A stretch of 64,000 bases of DNA from Congeria kusceri (GCA_027627225.1 JAPFQT010000087.1:496001-560000), one strand, 5' to 3'. Positions 32,784-45,235 are shown, counted from the stretch's first letter. The notes: generated from the sequence alone by a model not told the origin. Translations and numbers: made by a program.

Positions 32784-33050
32784 CAGGGCTGGTATTCACA
32801 AAACTCCTATGGGAAATCTTAAGTTAAATTGTGCTTAAGTGTACATTTCAGATAAAGTGTTCTTTAAATGTGAAATCCAATGATTTCTTTTCACAAAAGG
32901 GTAAAATATAAAACACCAAAGCAATTTAAACTAGTTTGAAACATTTTAACGTTTTTACATGAAACAGCCACAGACTTTAAGAATTTCAAGAATTTAAGAA
33001 ATTTACTGTAGTTTTTCCTGAAGAGCTTTCTGAATACGGGCCCAGGCCTG
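32784..33050. mobile_element. 'GTATTC' MITE, copy 2
   Basis: 267 bp. Left CAGGGCTGGTATTCACAAAA + CTCCT; right GAGCTTTCTGAATACGGGCC + CAGGCCTG. The two are inverted matches over about 25 bases with small gaps. The interior is AT-rich and carries AATTTAAGAAATT-type inverted motifs. Non-coding. Confidence 0.65.
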
Positions 33051-33380
33051 TGACGCTAAGATATTTATAGAACGACAGAAAAATATCACGATAGCCTCAT
33101 GTACAGTGTACATGGTCATTCAGCGTTAGTTTTCATCGTCGACGATAACGACAATGCATATGGAAACCGTGAAACGCTTTGTTTGCAAATAATGCAATTT
33201 GAACATCGAAAACGACGAAAAGCCGGAGGGAATTCACAAAGCACCTGAGATAGATCATATTAATGTAATCATCGAGAAGCTGGGGCGGAATTAATAAAAC
33301 TCCTGAGATAGATCATAACTGAGGATACTCATAAGTGAAAATTTTAGATTAAGTTTTAAGTGAAATGAAACGAAAACAAG

Positions 33381-34500
33381 GCTTGTCACAGGATGTGACG
33401 TATGCCCCCGAATCATATGCTTGTCAGAGGAAGGCAACACAATGTCAGTTACATGTTGGCAAAAATGACGCTTCCTACAAAAAGGGTTATGTTCCTTGTA
33501 CTCTGCATTTCCTCTCGACATCCTATATCAATATATGTGGTTTTATTTTATATCACTTCAATACTTATGGAGTTACGCACTGAACAAGAAAATTAACTGA
33601 AGGGCAATAACTCCATAAATATTGAAGAAAGAGTTATGGTCCTTGTACTCTGCTCTTCTTTCAATGCCCTCTATCAATATATGTTTTTTTATTTTTATTT
33701 CTTCAATACTAAGGTAGTACTTATCTGCACACAAAAAACAAAGGGCAATAGCTCCATAAATATTGAAGAATAAGTTATAGTCCTTGTACTCTGCACTTCC
33801 TCTCAACGTCCTCTATCAATATAAGTGGTTCTATTTAAAATCACTTCAATACGAATGGAGTTATGCTCTGCAGAAAAAATATATTAAAGGGCAATAACTC
33901 CGTAAATATTGAAGAAAGAGTTGTGGTCCTTGCACTCTGCACTTTCTCTCATTGTCCTCTATCGTTATATGAAGTTTCATTTGAATCCCTTTAATACTAA
34001 TGGAGTTGTGCTCTGCACAAGCAAATTAAACAAAGGGCAATAACTCTGTAGATATTGAAGAAAGAGTTGTGATCCTTGTGCTCTGCACGTCCTCTCGTTG
34101 TCCTCTATCATTATACGAAGTTTAATTTTAATCCCTTCAATACTAATGAAGTTATGCTCTGCACAAGAAAATTAAACAAAGGGCAATGGTCCTTGTGCAC
34201 TGCACTTCGCCTAATTGTCCTCTATCAGTATATGAAGTTTCATTGGAATCTCTTCAAAACTAATGGAGATATGTACAAGAAAATTAAACAAAGGGCAATA
34301 ACTCCGTTGATATTGAAGAAAGAGTTGTAGTCTGTGTACTCTGCACTTCCTCTCATTGTCCTCTATCATTATATGAAGTTTCATTTGAATCCCTTCAATA
34401 CTAATGGAGTTATGCTCCACACAAGAAGCGTGACGGACGGACAGACGGGCAGACGGACAGACGATGGGATTACTATATGCCCCCGAAGCATTTGTCATCG
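33381..34500 (+). mobile_element. Satellite-core element E6
   Basis: Head GCTTGTCACAGGATGTGACG followed by TATGCCCCCGAATCATATGC. Core of about seven monomers of ~146 bp, with AGGGCAATAACTCCATAAAT at 33601, 33742, 33888, 34034 and on, and TGCACTTCCTCTCATTGTCC + TCTATCA. Tail GACGGACGGACAGACGGGCA, then TATATGCCCCCGAAGCATTT. The ATGCCCCCGAAGCAT block is direct, not inverted, at the two ends. Non-coding. Confidence 0.82.
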
Positions 34501-34767
34501 TTTTACTAGCATAAACAATTTTTTACCTAAATCGAATTATAACTAAAATGATCACAGACTTTACGGTTTACGGGTAGGTTACGATATTAAGACATTTAAC
34601 AATGTTTACGTGTTCACTAAGAAGCTTTATGAGAACATGCCCATGCAGATACAGTATACTTGCTCATATATGGCTATGGCCTGTGATGTTTTTGTTATTG
34701 TTTCACGTAGATTCACGTTTACGCCTATGCTACAATTACTCGTTCAATTTGTAAGCTATTATATTTA

Positions 34768-35083
34768 AGAAATAATTTTTGATTTATCGTTGTTTATCGG
34801 CAAATAAACAACTTTTTGGAGTTCAGATGTGTAGGAATTGAACAGCCACGCTTCATAACGACAAAGAGTTGTTTATTGGCACATACAAACGATAATGCGA
34901 AAATGATCTCGAGTCTAACATGATATGACAAATATTTGTGCACTAGTAATGAAAAAAAACTACTGTTTACCATGCTGCGCTCACAATCGGGACTACTGTT
35001 TGCGTTGTTAATTGGGTAGATTAACAACGATAATTTTGTTCTTTGTCCGTATTGAAAAAAATCAGCAAGTATCATGTTAGAAT
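34768..35083 (+). repeat. Palindromic repeat P, copy 7
   Basis: Plus orientation: AGAAATAATTTTTGATTTAT, CGTTGTTTATCGGCAAATAA, GGAGTTCAGATGTGTAGGAA, a shortened centre, CACGCTTCATAACGAC, GTTGTTTATTGGC, then the unique half ending AAGTATCATGTTAGAATT. Confidence 0.82.
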
Positions 35084-35244
35084 TCAATGTAAAGATAAGA
35101 CAGACGTCAGTTAATGACATGTTTTGTAAAATCGCAACTGATTCACATGTTGCAGTTAAATTATACACAACTTTAATTATTCATGTAAGAATAATGCAGT
35201 CAGCTGGATTGGTTTCTTTATATAAATAAACAATACAACATTAA

Positions 35245-36841
35245 GGCCACAACAAATTGATCAGTTGTTCTACGGATGTTGTCCAATTTTTATATATTTT
35301 TTTTCCATTTTCGATAAAATCGGAGGCGAGCGAAAAGCGCACCAAAAAAAAATCCTATCTTGCCCATAGTGATTAAAAATTACTGCCAAACGCCATCATA
35401 ACTTGATATCTTGTCAATTGTTTCCTCTTCATGTGCTCTAGTCCATAAATTGTTGTCAAAATCAATATATATGTAATAAACTAAGCAACTAATTTCTCCA
35501 TTTCTTCTTCGACCATGTCCTACAAAGGGTACTGTGAAGCAAGTCTTCAATCGTGATTCTGCTATTAAATTAACACCCGGCAGTAAATACTAAATAGCCA
35601 TATCTTAACTATAAGAAAGTAGACCTTATACAAGGTAATTGTCATTATCAAAATATATATTTGATACACCAAGTCATTCACTACCAACAGTTTAATAACA
35701 TGAATATGAAATGTCATACAAGAAACACAAAACAATTTAGGAATGACTAGTATAAGTTCTGTATCTTTAAATGACACGACGAAACAACTGGACGCCACCA
35801 TTTTTTAAAAACGTAAACCAGGGCTCACACTGACTCTCATTTTTCTTGAGCCAATTTTGTAATCGACTCGCAACATCGTTGCGTGTTTCCATGTCAGGGA
35901 ATGGTTATATCTTATTGTTTTAATTGTTATAAACTTATACTTCACTGTGCCGTATATTAATTGCATTATGGCATTAACAAAAGCATTAGTATATTTAGAT
36001 TTTTATATTAACATTTTTGCCAATTGTTCATTGCAGTAAACTTGGATAATTATTTTTATTTAAACATACACTCTTAAAATATCTACAAAATGTTAACAAA
36101 ATATATCCAAAAATAAAATGAAATTAATAACTAACATAATGAATTGGCTTGCCCTGTTAAATGTACCTTAATATATAAAAGCTGAACAAAATGTACACCA
36201 AACAGATACGTCCAATTTATAAATGGACATGTCAAAAACATCTTATATGTGTGGATATTAGAAGTCAGAAATCAAGGACAAACCGCTGGTCAAAATTGTC
36301 CGAATTGTAAACATACTCGATTATCAGTCCACTTGACATATTCAGGACATCCAATTTACCACATCATTTATCCCCAAGATAATCCTTTAATTAAATGTTG
36401 TGTCTGCTGATATTACGGGAGCTTGCTAGCAATCATCTTTAATTAGGCAGTGAATGTTGACAAACAGCTCGTTGTGTTTTCACAACTTTGATAAAACATG
36501 ATAAGAAATTGCTGAGTCGAAATACATATGGCAGCTGTGCCAGACTGTCTACTGGAGAGTAAACGTTTGGGTCATAAATTATGTGCTCTGTACAATAACC
36601 AGTCGCCGCAAAGTGCCTTATTCACGTATATATCAGTACCAATTGCTTGTTATGATTTGGGGACACCACGAAGTCGGCATTTAACGTAAAATCAGCCTCG
36701 TTGATGAAAACTTCATTAAAAAAAATCGGGTGCGGGGCAAAATTATATGTGCGGGAGCCAAAAAAAAAGAATTTTTTTTTTTCGATTTACGATTTTAAGG
36801 TGCGGCAAATCCGACGAACATCTGATCAATTTGTTGTGGCC
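35245..36841. mobile_element. PIF/Harbinger-like element, 1.6 kb
   Basis: Ends GGCCACAACAAATTGATCAG and its inverse CTGATCAATTTGTTGTGGCC are identical over 20 bases, flanked on both sides by TAA (35242-35244, 36842-36844). GGCC-type ends with a TAA duplication are characteristic of PIF/Harbinger. The subterminal regions carry GC-rich GGAGGCGAGCGAAAAGCGCA (left) and GGTGCGGGGCAAAATT (right). No DDE transposase or Myb-like frame is visible in the 1.6 kb, so it appears non-autonomous. Confidence 0.85.
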
Positions 36842-37033
36842 TAATGTTACTACTGTTTGATTTTAAAAGGTAAATACATGTTTCCGTGTGCCAGATTTGC
36901 AACATTTTCAAGTGGAATGAAATATATTAAACACCAATACCATTTAATACGTTACACGTAACACCATTTTTCGAAACATAGAAGCAGCACACATACCAGA
37001 ACGCAAAGTTAAAACTGACACAAACATGACTGG

Positions 37034-37286
37034 AAATACCGACCCATTCTTAGTCTTAAGAATAACGAGCAGACTTAGACTCAAGAAAATATACTTCTAC
37101 GTGTGCAAATATTCTAGGTCCCAATGTTTCTTATGTCTTAACTCATCGTTTTAAATAAATGCTGTAAGTAGAGTCGATGGACACCGAGTACGTTCAAATT
37201 TACAGCGCTCTTAGAACATAACAGTTTCAAGAATATTCTTTATTGTAAGTCTTAAGTCTAAGAATAGGTTGGTGAATACGGGCCCA
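37034..37286. mobile_element. 'GTATTC' MITE, copy 3
   Basis: Left AATACCGACCCATTCTTAGT + CTTAAGAATA; right AGTCTTAAGTCTAAGAATAG + GTTGGTGAATACGGGCCC. Inverted match over about 28 bases. The terminal GGGCCCGTATTCA is shared with 32784-33050. Confidence 0.6.
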
Positions 37287-37719
37287 AATCTGATGTCAAT
37301 GTTTACAGCATTTGCACTTTGTTGCGTTTCAATTTAGCAAAGTATGGATCATATTCGACACGTGTTCCATGTATTTTGCAAACAAAGTCCTAGTATATTA
37401 TTGTTGAAATAAAAAAGTCTACATTTATATTAAAACAACTAATGCATGCCTCAGCCAATTCAGATCGTTTAATTCACATAGGGAAGCATTTAGTTTTTTT
37501 AAATGTTCTGAAGAAATAAAAGATATACTACGGTTTGTCAAAAATTAATATTAAATTAAAACTTTAAATCATTTAAAATTTTGTTTAATAGTTTTATAAA
37601 AATAAAAATCACAAAAATCAACAATGAATATGACCAGCCTTTCAATGCTGATATTTACAATGACCGTCATGATTTTAGCGCACATTTTTGACTTCTTTGA
37701 CGAGCACGCGTTTTGCACT
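37287..37719. other. No recognisable feature
   Basis: AT-rich flank leading to the 24-bp array; nothing recognised. Confidence 0.55.
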
Positions 37720-38250
37720 AATTGGCGGGCACACGTTGTTGCCTTAATTGATGGACACACAGTTTATTGACGGCCATTCGGTTGCGCTCATCGGTGGACA
37801 CAAGGTTGCCCTTTATCGGCGGACACACGGTTGCCTTCATCGGCCGACACACTGCAGCTTTCATCGGCTGACACACGGTTGCGCTCATCGGTCGACAACC
37901 GGTTGCCTTAATCGGCCGACACACGGTTGCCTTCATCGGCGGACACGCGGCTGCCATAATCGGCGGAAACACGTTTGTCTTTATCGGCGGACAAACGGTT
38001 GTCTTCGGTTGACACACGGTTGCGCTCATCGGCGTACACGCGGTTGCATTCATCGGCCGACACGCGGTTGCCTTCATCGGCGGACAAACGGTTGCTTTCA
38101 TCTGTCCACACACGGTTGCGCTCATCGGTGGACACGCGGTTGCCTTCATCGGCCGACACACGGTTGCCTTCATCGGTCGACACACAGCTGCGCTCATCGG
38201 CTGACACGCGGTCGCCGTCATCGGCGGACAAACGTCGCGTTCATGGACGG
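37720..38250 (+). repeat. 24-bp minisatellite, array 8 (about 21 units)
   Basis: Unit GGTTGCCTTCATCGGCGGAC + ACAC (24 bp), with GCGCTCATCGG, GGCCGAC and GGTCGAC variants. Because 24 is divisible by three, several frames stay open for 100-170 codons on both strands with an eight-residue period. This mimics a coding gene, but it is symmetric between strands and has no conserved start or splice context. Confidence 0.93.
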
Positions 38251-39107
38251 CATATAAACATCTTTATGCCCAAATATTAATTCTTATTAAGATGGCATTA
38301 ACAGGTGTTCTCGTATTTATGTATATCAGTGTAAATGATGTGTTGCAGGTTATAAATGGCTGAATATCGTAAAGTAAATGCAAGTTGTAACTATAAGGCT
38401 GGAAATATCATATATTTATAATTTTATAAAACCACAAGCATAATTTCCCTTCCATGTTACATAAAGGACCTTTAAGTCATTCCAACTGCTGAACAGTCCA
38501 TATTTACTCACACTATTGCACAAACCAGAGTTCACTGTATGGAGAGATTAAATAGTTGAAGTTATTTTAGTCTGTAGGTCACATTACACTAAATAAATAA
38601 GTCATGTAGGTCTGTACTCTCTAAATAAATCAACAAGTTTAACTCGAAGACATGTTTTTAGGCTTAGACACTTGCTTTGATATTCTTTTTTGGAGATATT
38701 GGTAGGGTAAGCAATGTTATGCACTAATAAATGCATAAATGCACTAATTAATCACTGATATGTTCTAAGATTGGAGACTACAGAATGACACTTGCGCTGA
38801 GGCGGGTTACATTCAACTAGAAAGTAGCCGCTAAAAAGAATGTTATAAAACCGTCAACTTCGTTTAGTGTCAAGTTCTTTCTTACATATTACACGACATA
38901 CCATTTTTATTGCTTAAATCAATTCAGCTTATAATGTTCTTTAAGAAAAGGTATGATTATGAGGACTCCTAAGTGCAAAATGTTGCATTTATTTTTGGTT
39001 AAAGTTATCGCTTTTACATTAAATTACATAAGGACTGGAATTAGAATATTGTAACCTGTAGAACTTTAATTTCTTTTGATATCAAATTATCATAATGTTG
39101 TTCATGT
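38251..39107. other. No recognisable feature
   Basis: AT-rich; no tandem repeats, TIRs or credible exons were seen. Confidence 0.5.
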
Positions 39108-39267
39108 CGTTGTTGCTGCTACTCGGATGATGATGATGGTGATGATGAAATCGATTGTTAATGGCGTCATACGATCCTTTGTTACTTAATAAAAGCCCAA
39201 AATAGGCATTATATTATATCTGACGGTAATCGAATGAAGCACGGGCATTTTATCGACAGCCGGTGGC

Positions 39268-39370
39268 TACAGCAATGATTCGTGAAAGATTTGCCGCTGC
39301 CGGAAGTGTAAGAGATCGCCGCAGTCGTGATTGTAACCGACCTCCGAAACACAATGCACGGTAAGTGGGG
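39268..39370 (+). pseudogene. Scrap of Tc1/mariner-like transposase (HTH part)
   Basis: The frame reads MIRERFAAAGSVRDRRSRD before a stop. The RF..AGSVRDRPRSGRPR pattern is typical of the second helix-turn-helix and GRPR hook of Tc1-like transposases. The nucleotide string GCTGCCGGAAGTGTAA is shared with 51043-51058. Only about 30 codons are visible before decay. It is followed closely by a hAT-like MITE at 39454. Confidence 0.45.
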
Positions 39371-39453
39371 AATAACACGATCGACTCGCGCCCCGTACGC
39401 ATCAGAGGCAGACGGTTACGTGACAGACGGATAGTATGGCCTGTTACGTAGAT

Positions 39454-39866
39454 CAGGGTGGCCACTGAAATTTCGAAGTAAAATTCCCTGATATTTCCCT
39501 GACTAAAATGTGATTTTGCCTGACATATTTTTTCTATTACCAGCACAAATAGTGCGTAATGGTTATAGTGCACATAAAGTCGTGGACACTAAAGAGACGT
39601 ATTTCGAGCCATATTTACTATATAGATTAATTTTTATTCTACATAAATGTAATATTTGTATTGTGTATTGCCTCCAATCTCAGACCAGAGTATGTTTATT
39701 TCTAGTAAAAAATAGTTCACCTCCACAATTCGAAATGTTTCTTCCACATGTTGGTTAAATTTACAATTGTTCCTATATTTTTACAGAATTTTCATATACC
39801 CTGATTCTTTCCTGCAGGGATTTTTTCTACACGTTTAACCTGTCTCGAGAGCCAGGGGTCACCCTG
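39454..39866. mobile_element. hAT-like MITE, 413 bp
   Basis: Left end CAGGGTGGCCACTGAAATTT, right end GAGCCAGGGGTCACCCTG; the outer CAGGGTGRCC is inverted. The interior starts with TTCCCTGATATTTCCCTGAC and near the other end has ACCCTGATTCTTTCCTGCAG. No 8-bp duplication is clear. hAT assignment rests on the CAGGG termini only. Confidence 0.5.
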
Positions 39867-39911
39867 TATATTTCGTCGAAAATTGGTTTACGGCGTCGAG
39901 TCATTTTTGGG

Positions 39912-39949
39912 GGCATGTTACCTGAACCAAACATATTTTTTTTTACGCC
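39912..39949. mobile_element. Lone end of the PIF/Harbinger-type MITE
   Basis: GGCATGTTACCTGAACCAAA then CATATTTTTTTTTTACGCC matches the right TIR of 19439-19771. No left partner was found within about 400 bases, so this is a truncated copy. Confidence 0.6.
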
Positions 39950-42165
39950 TTATAGAAAATTCCCGCTTCACTGTAACCGGAAATGACAACAGAGCGCGCG
40001 TGTTCCTGGGTAACGGTGAACGGTTTACTTGATGTTTACAATAGTCTGGATGGGAAATCAACACATTAATACATTCGAGCATGTAGCGGGATGAGTTAGG
40101 AAGGCGTTTTCGATCAATGCGACAACTGAACTGAATTTCGTTCGCAAAGAAATGCAAACTTGAAAACATTGAATTATTAGACACGTAAAAATTGCATTTC
40201 TGCAACTGTTGCAAGATTTCTTGGGGACGACAGTGTCCGGCAAAGTTAAAGGGACATAACTCCGATTCAGTAGCGTTAACTAGTGTTTTGTTTCTCTACA
40301 TGGTGAAACTGTATATTCCTCAGCAGGGCACGAGCTGCAATAATGTCCAGAGATTTAAATAAATGGGCGTCATGTTGTATCGTCAAATGTACTTATTTAC
40401 GGGTATATACAGGTAATTTAAGTTTTTCTATTTCAATCAATATACGGATTCATCCGACATATACCATAATGCCCACAACATGCATATGTGAATTATATGA
40501 TGGGTCGTATGTTATATTTTGATTTGCAGTCGTTATCATTTACAGGGGAAATAAAAACAAGACGGGGGATGGGGGTGAGGGGATCTTTATTGGCTGCGTT
40601 GATACTTCATTGTTTAACGAGTCGATTACGTCAATATGAAACAAATTTCATGAAACACACGCTTATTGTACAATTATTTTGTAGAATCGGGGTTTAGCTG
40701 AAGTTAGTTGTTTGTAGCCACATACGAGTATAAACTCTCCTGGCCCAAATTATCGCTTACAGCGTCATTTTGTAGATTCCGCCTATTGTGCCTATACATT
40801 TTTTGAACCCAAGCTACGCCCCTGATTTACCGGTACCGATAACAATATTTGCAAAATGGTATATTTCATTGTGCACACAATTTGTCAGACGAATGATGCA
40901 ATATTTACTTATATTTCGACATATATTTTTTTTTATTGAGCTTTAATTAGATGTTGCATAGTATACACGTTAGTGCTAGGAGAAAATAAATGACAACATT
41001 ATACTGTATATGCTGAACCAGAAACACACTACCAAATTCAGAAACTATATGAAGAACGTTTGACAACTTTTTTTTCAACTGTCATTTTTTTCGTCTCGTG
41101 GATATGTCATGAGAACAAAATAAATATACATGACATGCGTCAACTTGCTCTCCGAAATTAATCATGACACTGTCAATTATTTGGGTCTTTTTTAATATTT
41201 GCAAATAAACTTTGCGTAAATACACTATAAAGTCATTAAAAAATATACGTTTGTGTAATATTTTAAAATAACTATTAGCATTTTCTACGCACTATACTTT
41301 TTCATACTTTTTACTGGAAAATATCAGGCTGACACACTAGTTCTGGTTTCCATAACTTAATTAAAATGTCGCTTTTTTTAAAATTTGTTGACTTTGCGCG
41401 ACATAAAACAGGGCTAGTAAGCACTATATAAACTGTTCGCTGAAGTTTCTGGAGCTACTGACACACATTTCCATATTGAATTGAATTAAATTAAATTGAA
41501 TTAAAATTGAATTGAATTAAAACGAAACTTATCTTTGCTGACTGACAACAGCGCCGCCGCGTTGCACAGTCCACGTTCTTGGTAGCAGTTTAGTTCACAA
41601 TCCACAAAATGTTCACCAATAATGATGGAAATAATAAAGCAAAAGTCCAAAACATAATTCGCATTTTAAACACGTTCCATACAGGTTTATACAATTAAAT
41701 TACACTATGCGTTACAATTCCAAACAGATATACGAAATGTCCACATTTTTTTCTTTTTCATAAGAATTGTCCACATTTTTCTGTCAGAATTACCCAATAC
41801 GTTCACACTGTCCAAAATACTATAATCCGTACCTACACGTGTGTGTTTATACACGAAACTAGTGTACCGTTACTTTAACGATTGATTTCCTATAAAAACT
41901 CGTGCATTCTCATATACGGAGATTTCTTTAACAATGTAGTATGTAATCCCGTATTACAAGCTTTAAAGGCGCTATCTCGTGAGTTTTAATTATTTTGTCT
42001 TAAATGGAATAAGGATTCCAGGGCCCATATTTATAATGAATGTTATGTTACTCTTAACTTAAATTGAAGATAACTTATCATGCGAATTTGCATTTAAAAC
42101 ACTTTGCTTGGGAACGTGTGCATGGCAAATCTCCATATTAATATACCGGTAAACAACGCACCACA
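39950..42165. other. Long stretch without a firm feature
   Basis: 2.2 kb, AT-rich. Only a short (AATTG/AATTA)n run at about 41474-41522 is repetitive. Frames near 39918-40243 and 40488-40697 have no recognisable motif. A single AGGGCCCATATTTATAATGA near 42021 may be a stray GTATTC-MITE-like end. Confidence 0.45.
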
Positions 42166-42808
42166 AACACACAGCACAACCTCGTATAGCATCCACGCAA
42201 CACAACCACGTGTTACATCCACGCAACACAACCACGTGTTACATCCACGCAACACAACCACGTGTTACATCCACGCAACACAACCACGCAACAAATCCAC
42301 GTGTCACATCTACGCAACATAACCACGCGTCACATCCACCTGTCACATCCACGCAACACAACCATGTGCCACATCCACGCAAAACAGCCATGTGTCACAT
42401 CCACGCAACGCAACCAAGCGTCATTACCACGCAACACAACCACGCAATACATCCACGCAATACATCCACGTGTCATATCCACGCAACATAACCAAGTGTC
42501 ACATCCACGCAACACAACCATGCGTCACATCCACTCAACACAACCACGCGTCACATCCACGCAACACAACCAAGCGTCACATACATGCAACACAACCGCG
42601 CGTCACATACACGGAACGCAACTACGCGCCACATACATGCAAAACAACCATGTGTCATATGCACGCAACACAATCATACGTCACATACCGGTACACGCAA
42701 CACAACCACGCGTCACATCCACGTGTCACATCCACGCAACACAACCAAGCGTTACAACCATGCAACACATCCACGCAACACAACCAAGCGTCACATTCAC
42801 GCATCACA
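42166..42808 (+). repeat. 26-bp minisatellite, array 7 (about 24 units)
   Basis: Unit CACGCGTCACATCCACGCAA + CACAAC (26 bp) with GTGTTACATCCAC and TGTGTCACATAC variants. Period equals that of arrays 2, 3 and 4, and the CAACACAACCACG core resembles them. Frames of up to 201 codons (His/Thr-rich) are open because the unit lacks stop codons in the three phases; they are not proteins. Confidence 0.95.
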
Positions 42809-43320
42809 ACCCGTCTTTTTATTTCCAACGCCAAAGGCAGGCAATATCGTATGAAACTGGGTGCTGAAAGCTGTTAACAAATCAGGTACGAAAATCAGCA
42901 AATTTCTAAATGCAGTTAAAATAAATTAATTACAACATGCAGGTCAAATTAGTTGTTTGCTTAATGCAGGTCAAATCTGTTGACTGCTGAATGCAGGTCA
43001 AATCTGTTGACTGCTGAAGGCAGGTCAATTAATATTATGTGATATGAATTATTTAACGGGTGGCTAAACTGAACAAATCTTTCAACAAATAAACGTGGGA
43101 AAACTATAGCTCCTTTAAAGTCATCTGTCGTTGTGCGCCTAGTGACAACACTATGTGCCAAATAGCTTGACCTTTCAGCAACTGATCCGTTAGTTGAATG
43201 TGACACACTGGCTTATATTGATCATTATTTGATTGTACATGACTTTGGTTTGTGTGAATTATCAGAGGCTACATTTTATTATTTAGATGCATTTTAGGAC
43301 CATCACTTTCAAGAAATAGG
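42809..43320. other. Short direct repeats, otherwise nothing
   Basis: GCAGGTCAAATCTGTTGACT + GCTGAA is repeated about three times at 42945-43025 (AATGCAGGTCAAAT...). No other feature is seen. Confidence 0.55.
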
Positions 43321-43327
43321 GGATATT

Positions 43328-43550
43328 TGTTGGCTTTGGTAGAATATCTATTTAAATTCACGAGTGATAACAGAAATTTATATTCACAATGAATACCAGT
43401 GAATAAAAAATCGATATTCTATCGAAACCAACAAATTTTTATTTTCTTTTATCCCTAAAAATGTGTTAATTTTGTATTTGTCATACTTCCTGGTGAAAAA
43501 GTAGTTCCATTATCAAAGTGGTAATTTTCACTGTTTTAAAACAGTGAATT
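43328..43550. repeat. Two adjacent palindromes
   Basis: First: TTGTTGGCTTTGGTAGAATA (from about 43328) is inverted in ATTCTATCGAAACCAACAAA (to about 43437). Second: TTCACTGTTTTAAAACAGTGAA, a perfect 22-bp palindrome (43527-43548). Both lie in AT-rich DNA and may belong to one MITE whose outer ends I could not define. Confidence 0.6.
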
Positions 43551-44214
43551 ACCAATTTTATTTCACTGATATTTCCCAATTAACCACTGGAAAGCATAAA
43601 ATAACAGTGATTCTTCTTTATTTTGGAGCAGTTTTAGTATGTTTCATGTATTATCTGTAGCAATTCTATTTTATGATCTGTAAAAGTAGTGAACAAAAAA
43701 TTAGGGTCGGCATGAAAAAAGTAGGGGCGGTGAGCCCCCATAAACATAACTATTTTTTATGCCTGTTGATCATGTTTATGCAGCCTGAAGCAATCTGAAC
43801 ATTTGTTATCATCCAACCTTACTCACAAGGTGTTCACATGTCAACAGTGACCCCCAAGGTAATCAAACGTTCCCATACATGGCAATGCTTAGATCATGCA
43901 AAATCATGTAATTTCATTTACCTGTAATTAAAAATTCAGCTTTTGATTCCATATTATCAGGGCCAACTTTTGTTGTTACCATACGAATGTTGATGTCTTG
44001 AATGAAACAACATTGTGTCAAATTTCAGATTGATTTTAAGGTAATTTACAATTACAATTAAATATGTAACAACGTAATAGGTAAACATGTGGAGAAAAGA
44101 GTTAGTTAAGCATTCCATTATACCAATACAATTCAAAATGGACATGGCAGTGTAATAGATGAGGTTTTTGCTTTGCATTCGCGATATTATGAGCTTTTAA
44201 AAAAAAAAAATTGT

Positions 44215-44500
44215 TTTTGTGTAATGACTTTTTCACATAAACAAAGTCCTTGTTCAACCTGGAAATGGACTTTTCCTTGACACCAAGAATTGGTTCTTCC
44301 CAGGAAATTCATGTTCTCACAGAGAGCAAATGACAGTTCTACCAAGGAAATAGAATTTTTTTTACAGATAGCAAGAATTGAATATACCACAAGAACAGTC
44401 TTTCTCACAGACTGTGTGTATTGTTTCTACCCAGAAAACTGACATTCTAACAGACAGCAAGTTCTGGTTCTGCCAAGGAAATTGACATTCTAACATACTG
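44215..44500 (-). repeat. ~55-bp minisatellite, block 1
   Basis: About five imperfect units built as TTCTAACAGACAGCAAGTTC + TGGTTCTGCCAAGGAAATTGACA. The same unit appears three times at 45075-45235, about 580 bp away. Confidence 0.75.
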
Positions 44501-45074
44501 CAATAACAGGGTATACTCGGCATCGGTATTCTCGCAGTATCTCTATTTTCGCGGTAACTGTTTATCTTCGGATTTTTATGCTTAATTGTTAACATCTAAC
44601 ATATTTTTGGTTTTCTTTAAGAAAATAATAAGTTATAAATTAATTCATTTGAATTTAAACAAGTAATATGATTTGAAACCATAAATATACATAACTTTCG
44701 TATCAGCTATCGGTAGACATTAGGGGGTCAATGTCTACACTTTCGTCTGCTTGAGTAAATATAAATGAAGATTCAAATTATTGTTTTGTTATATTTGTTA
44801 AAGGTTAAAATCCAACAATTTAAAGTGTATTTGTGTTTGTTTATACACGAACAGCAAACTTATTTCAGAACAAAAGTATTGCCGCGAGATTACCGATGAC
44901 GTAATTTTTCAAGATGGCTGCATGGTGCATTGAAAAACAGAATAATTTAAGGACGAATACTTCACTTTTAAACAGGATTTCCAGTTGTTATTTTCGTGAA
45001 AAGGTTCAGTTTATAGCATGTTATTGAAAGAAAATGTTTTGTTAGTTGTTTTTTGCAGATGAACAGTATACTAT
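44501..45074. other. Spacer between two minisatellite blocks
   Basis: Unique-looking. Contains GATTACCGATGACGTAATTT at 44890-44910, with a perfect CRE/ATF-type TGACGTAA, and CAAGATGGCTGC, which resembles a 5' UTR start context, but the frame stops after a few codons. No promoter can be claimed. Confidence 0.4.
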
Positions 45075-45235
45075 CAAGAAACTTGACGTCTCACGAACAC
45101 AAGAACTGTTTCTACCCGGTTTCTCACATACACTGTTCACAGAACTGTTTCTACCCCACAAATGGGCTTTCTAACAGACAGAATAACTTGTTTTATCCAG
45201 GAAATGGAATTTCTCACATTAACATTTTAAATATG
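45075..45235 (-). repeat. ~55-bp minisatellite, block 2
   Basis: Three units: ACAGAACTGTTTCTACCCCA, AATGGGCTTTCTAACAGACA and TTTTATCCAGGAAATGGAAT match block 1. The plus-strand frame here (NCFYP repeated) follows the repeat and is not evidence of a gene. Confidence 0.75.

Noticed and set aside
37718..38257. Open frames of 100-169 codons on both strands with an eight-residue period
   Set aside because: Direct result of a 24-bp (3 x 8) tandem unit. Both strands are open at once and there is no start context or flanking coding sequence.
42262..42867. Longest open frame in the window (201 codons, His/Thr-rich)
   Set aside because: It lies within the 26-bp minisatellite. The unit has no stop in the phases used, adjacent frames are also open, and the peptide only reflects the DNA repeat.
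43700..43770. Possible further PIF/Harbinger-type MITE end (ATTTTTTATGCC)
   Set aside because: The terminus is not followed by TAA and no opposite end was found.
44920..44950. Possible start of a gene at CAAGATGGCTGC downstream of TGACGTAA
   Set aside because: The frame stops after a few codons and no donor site follows in a sensible place.
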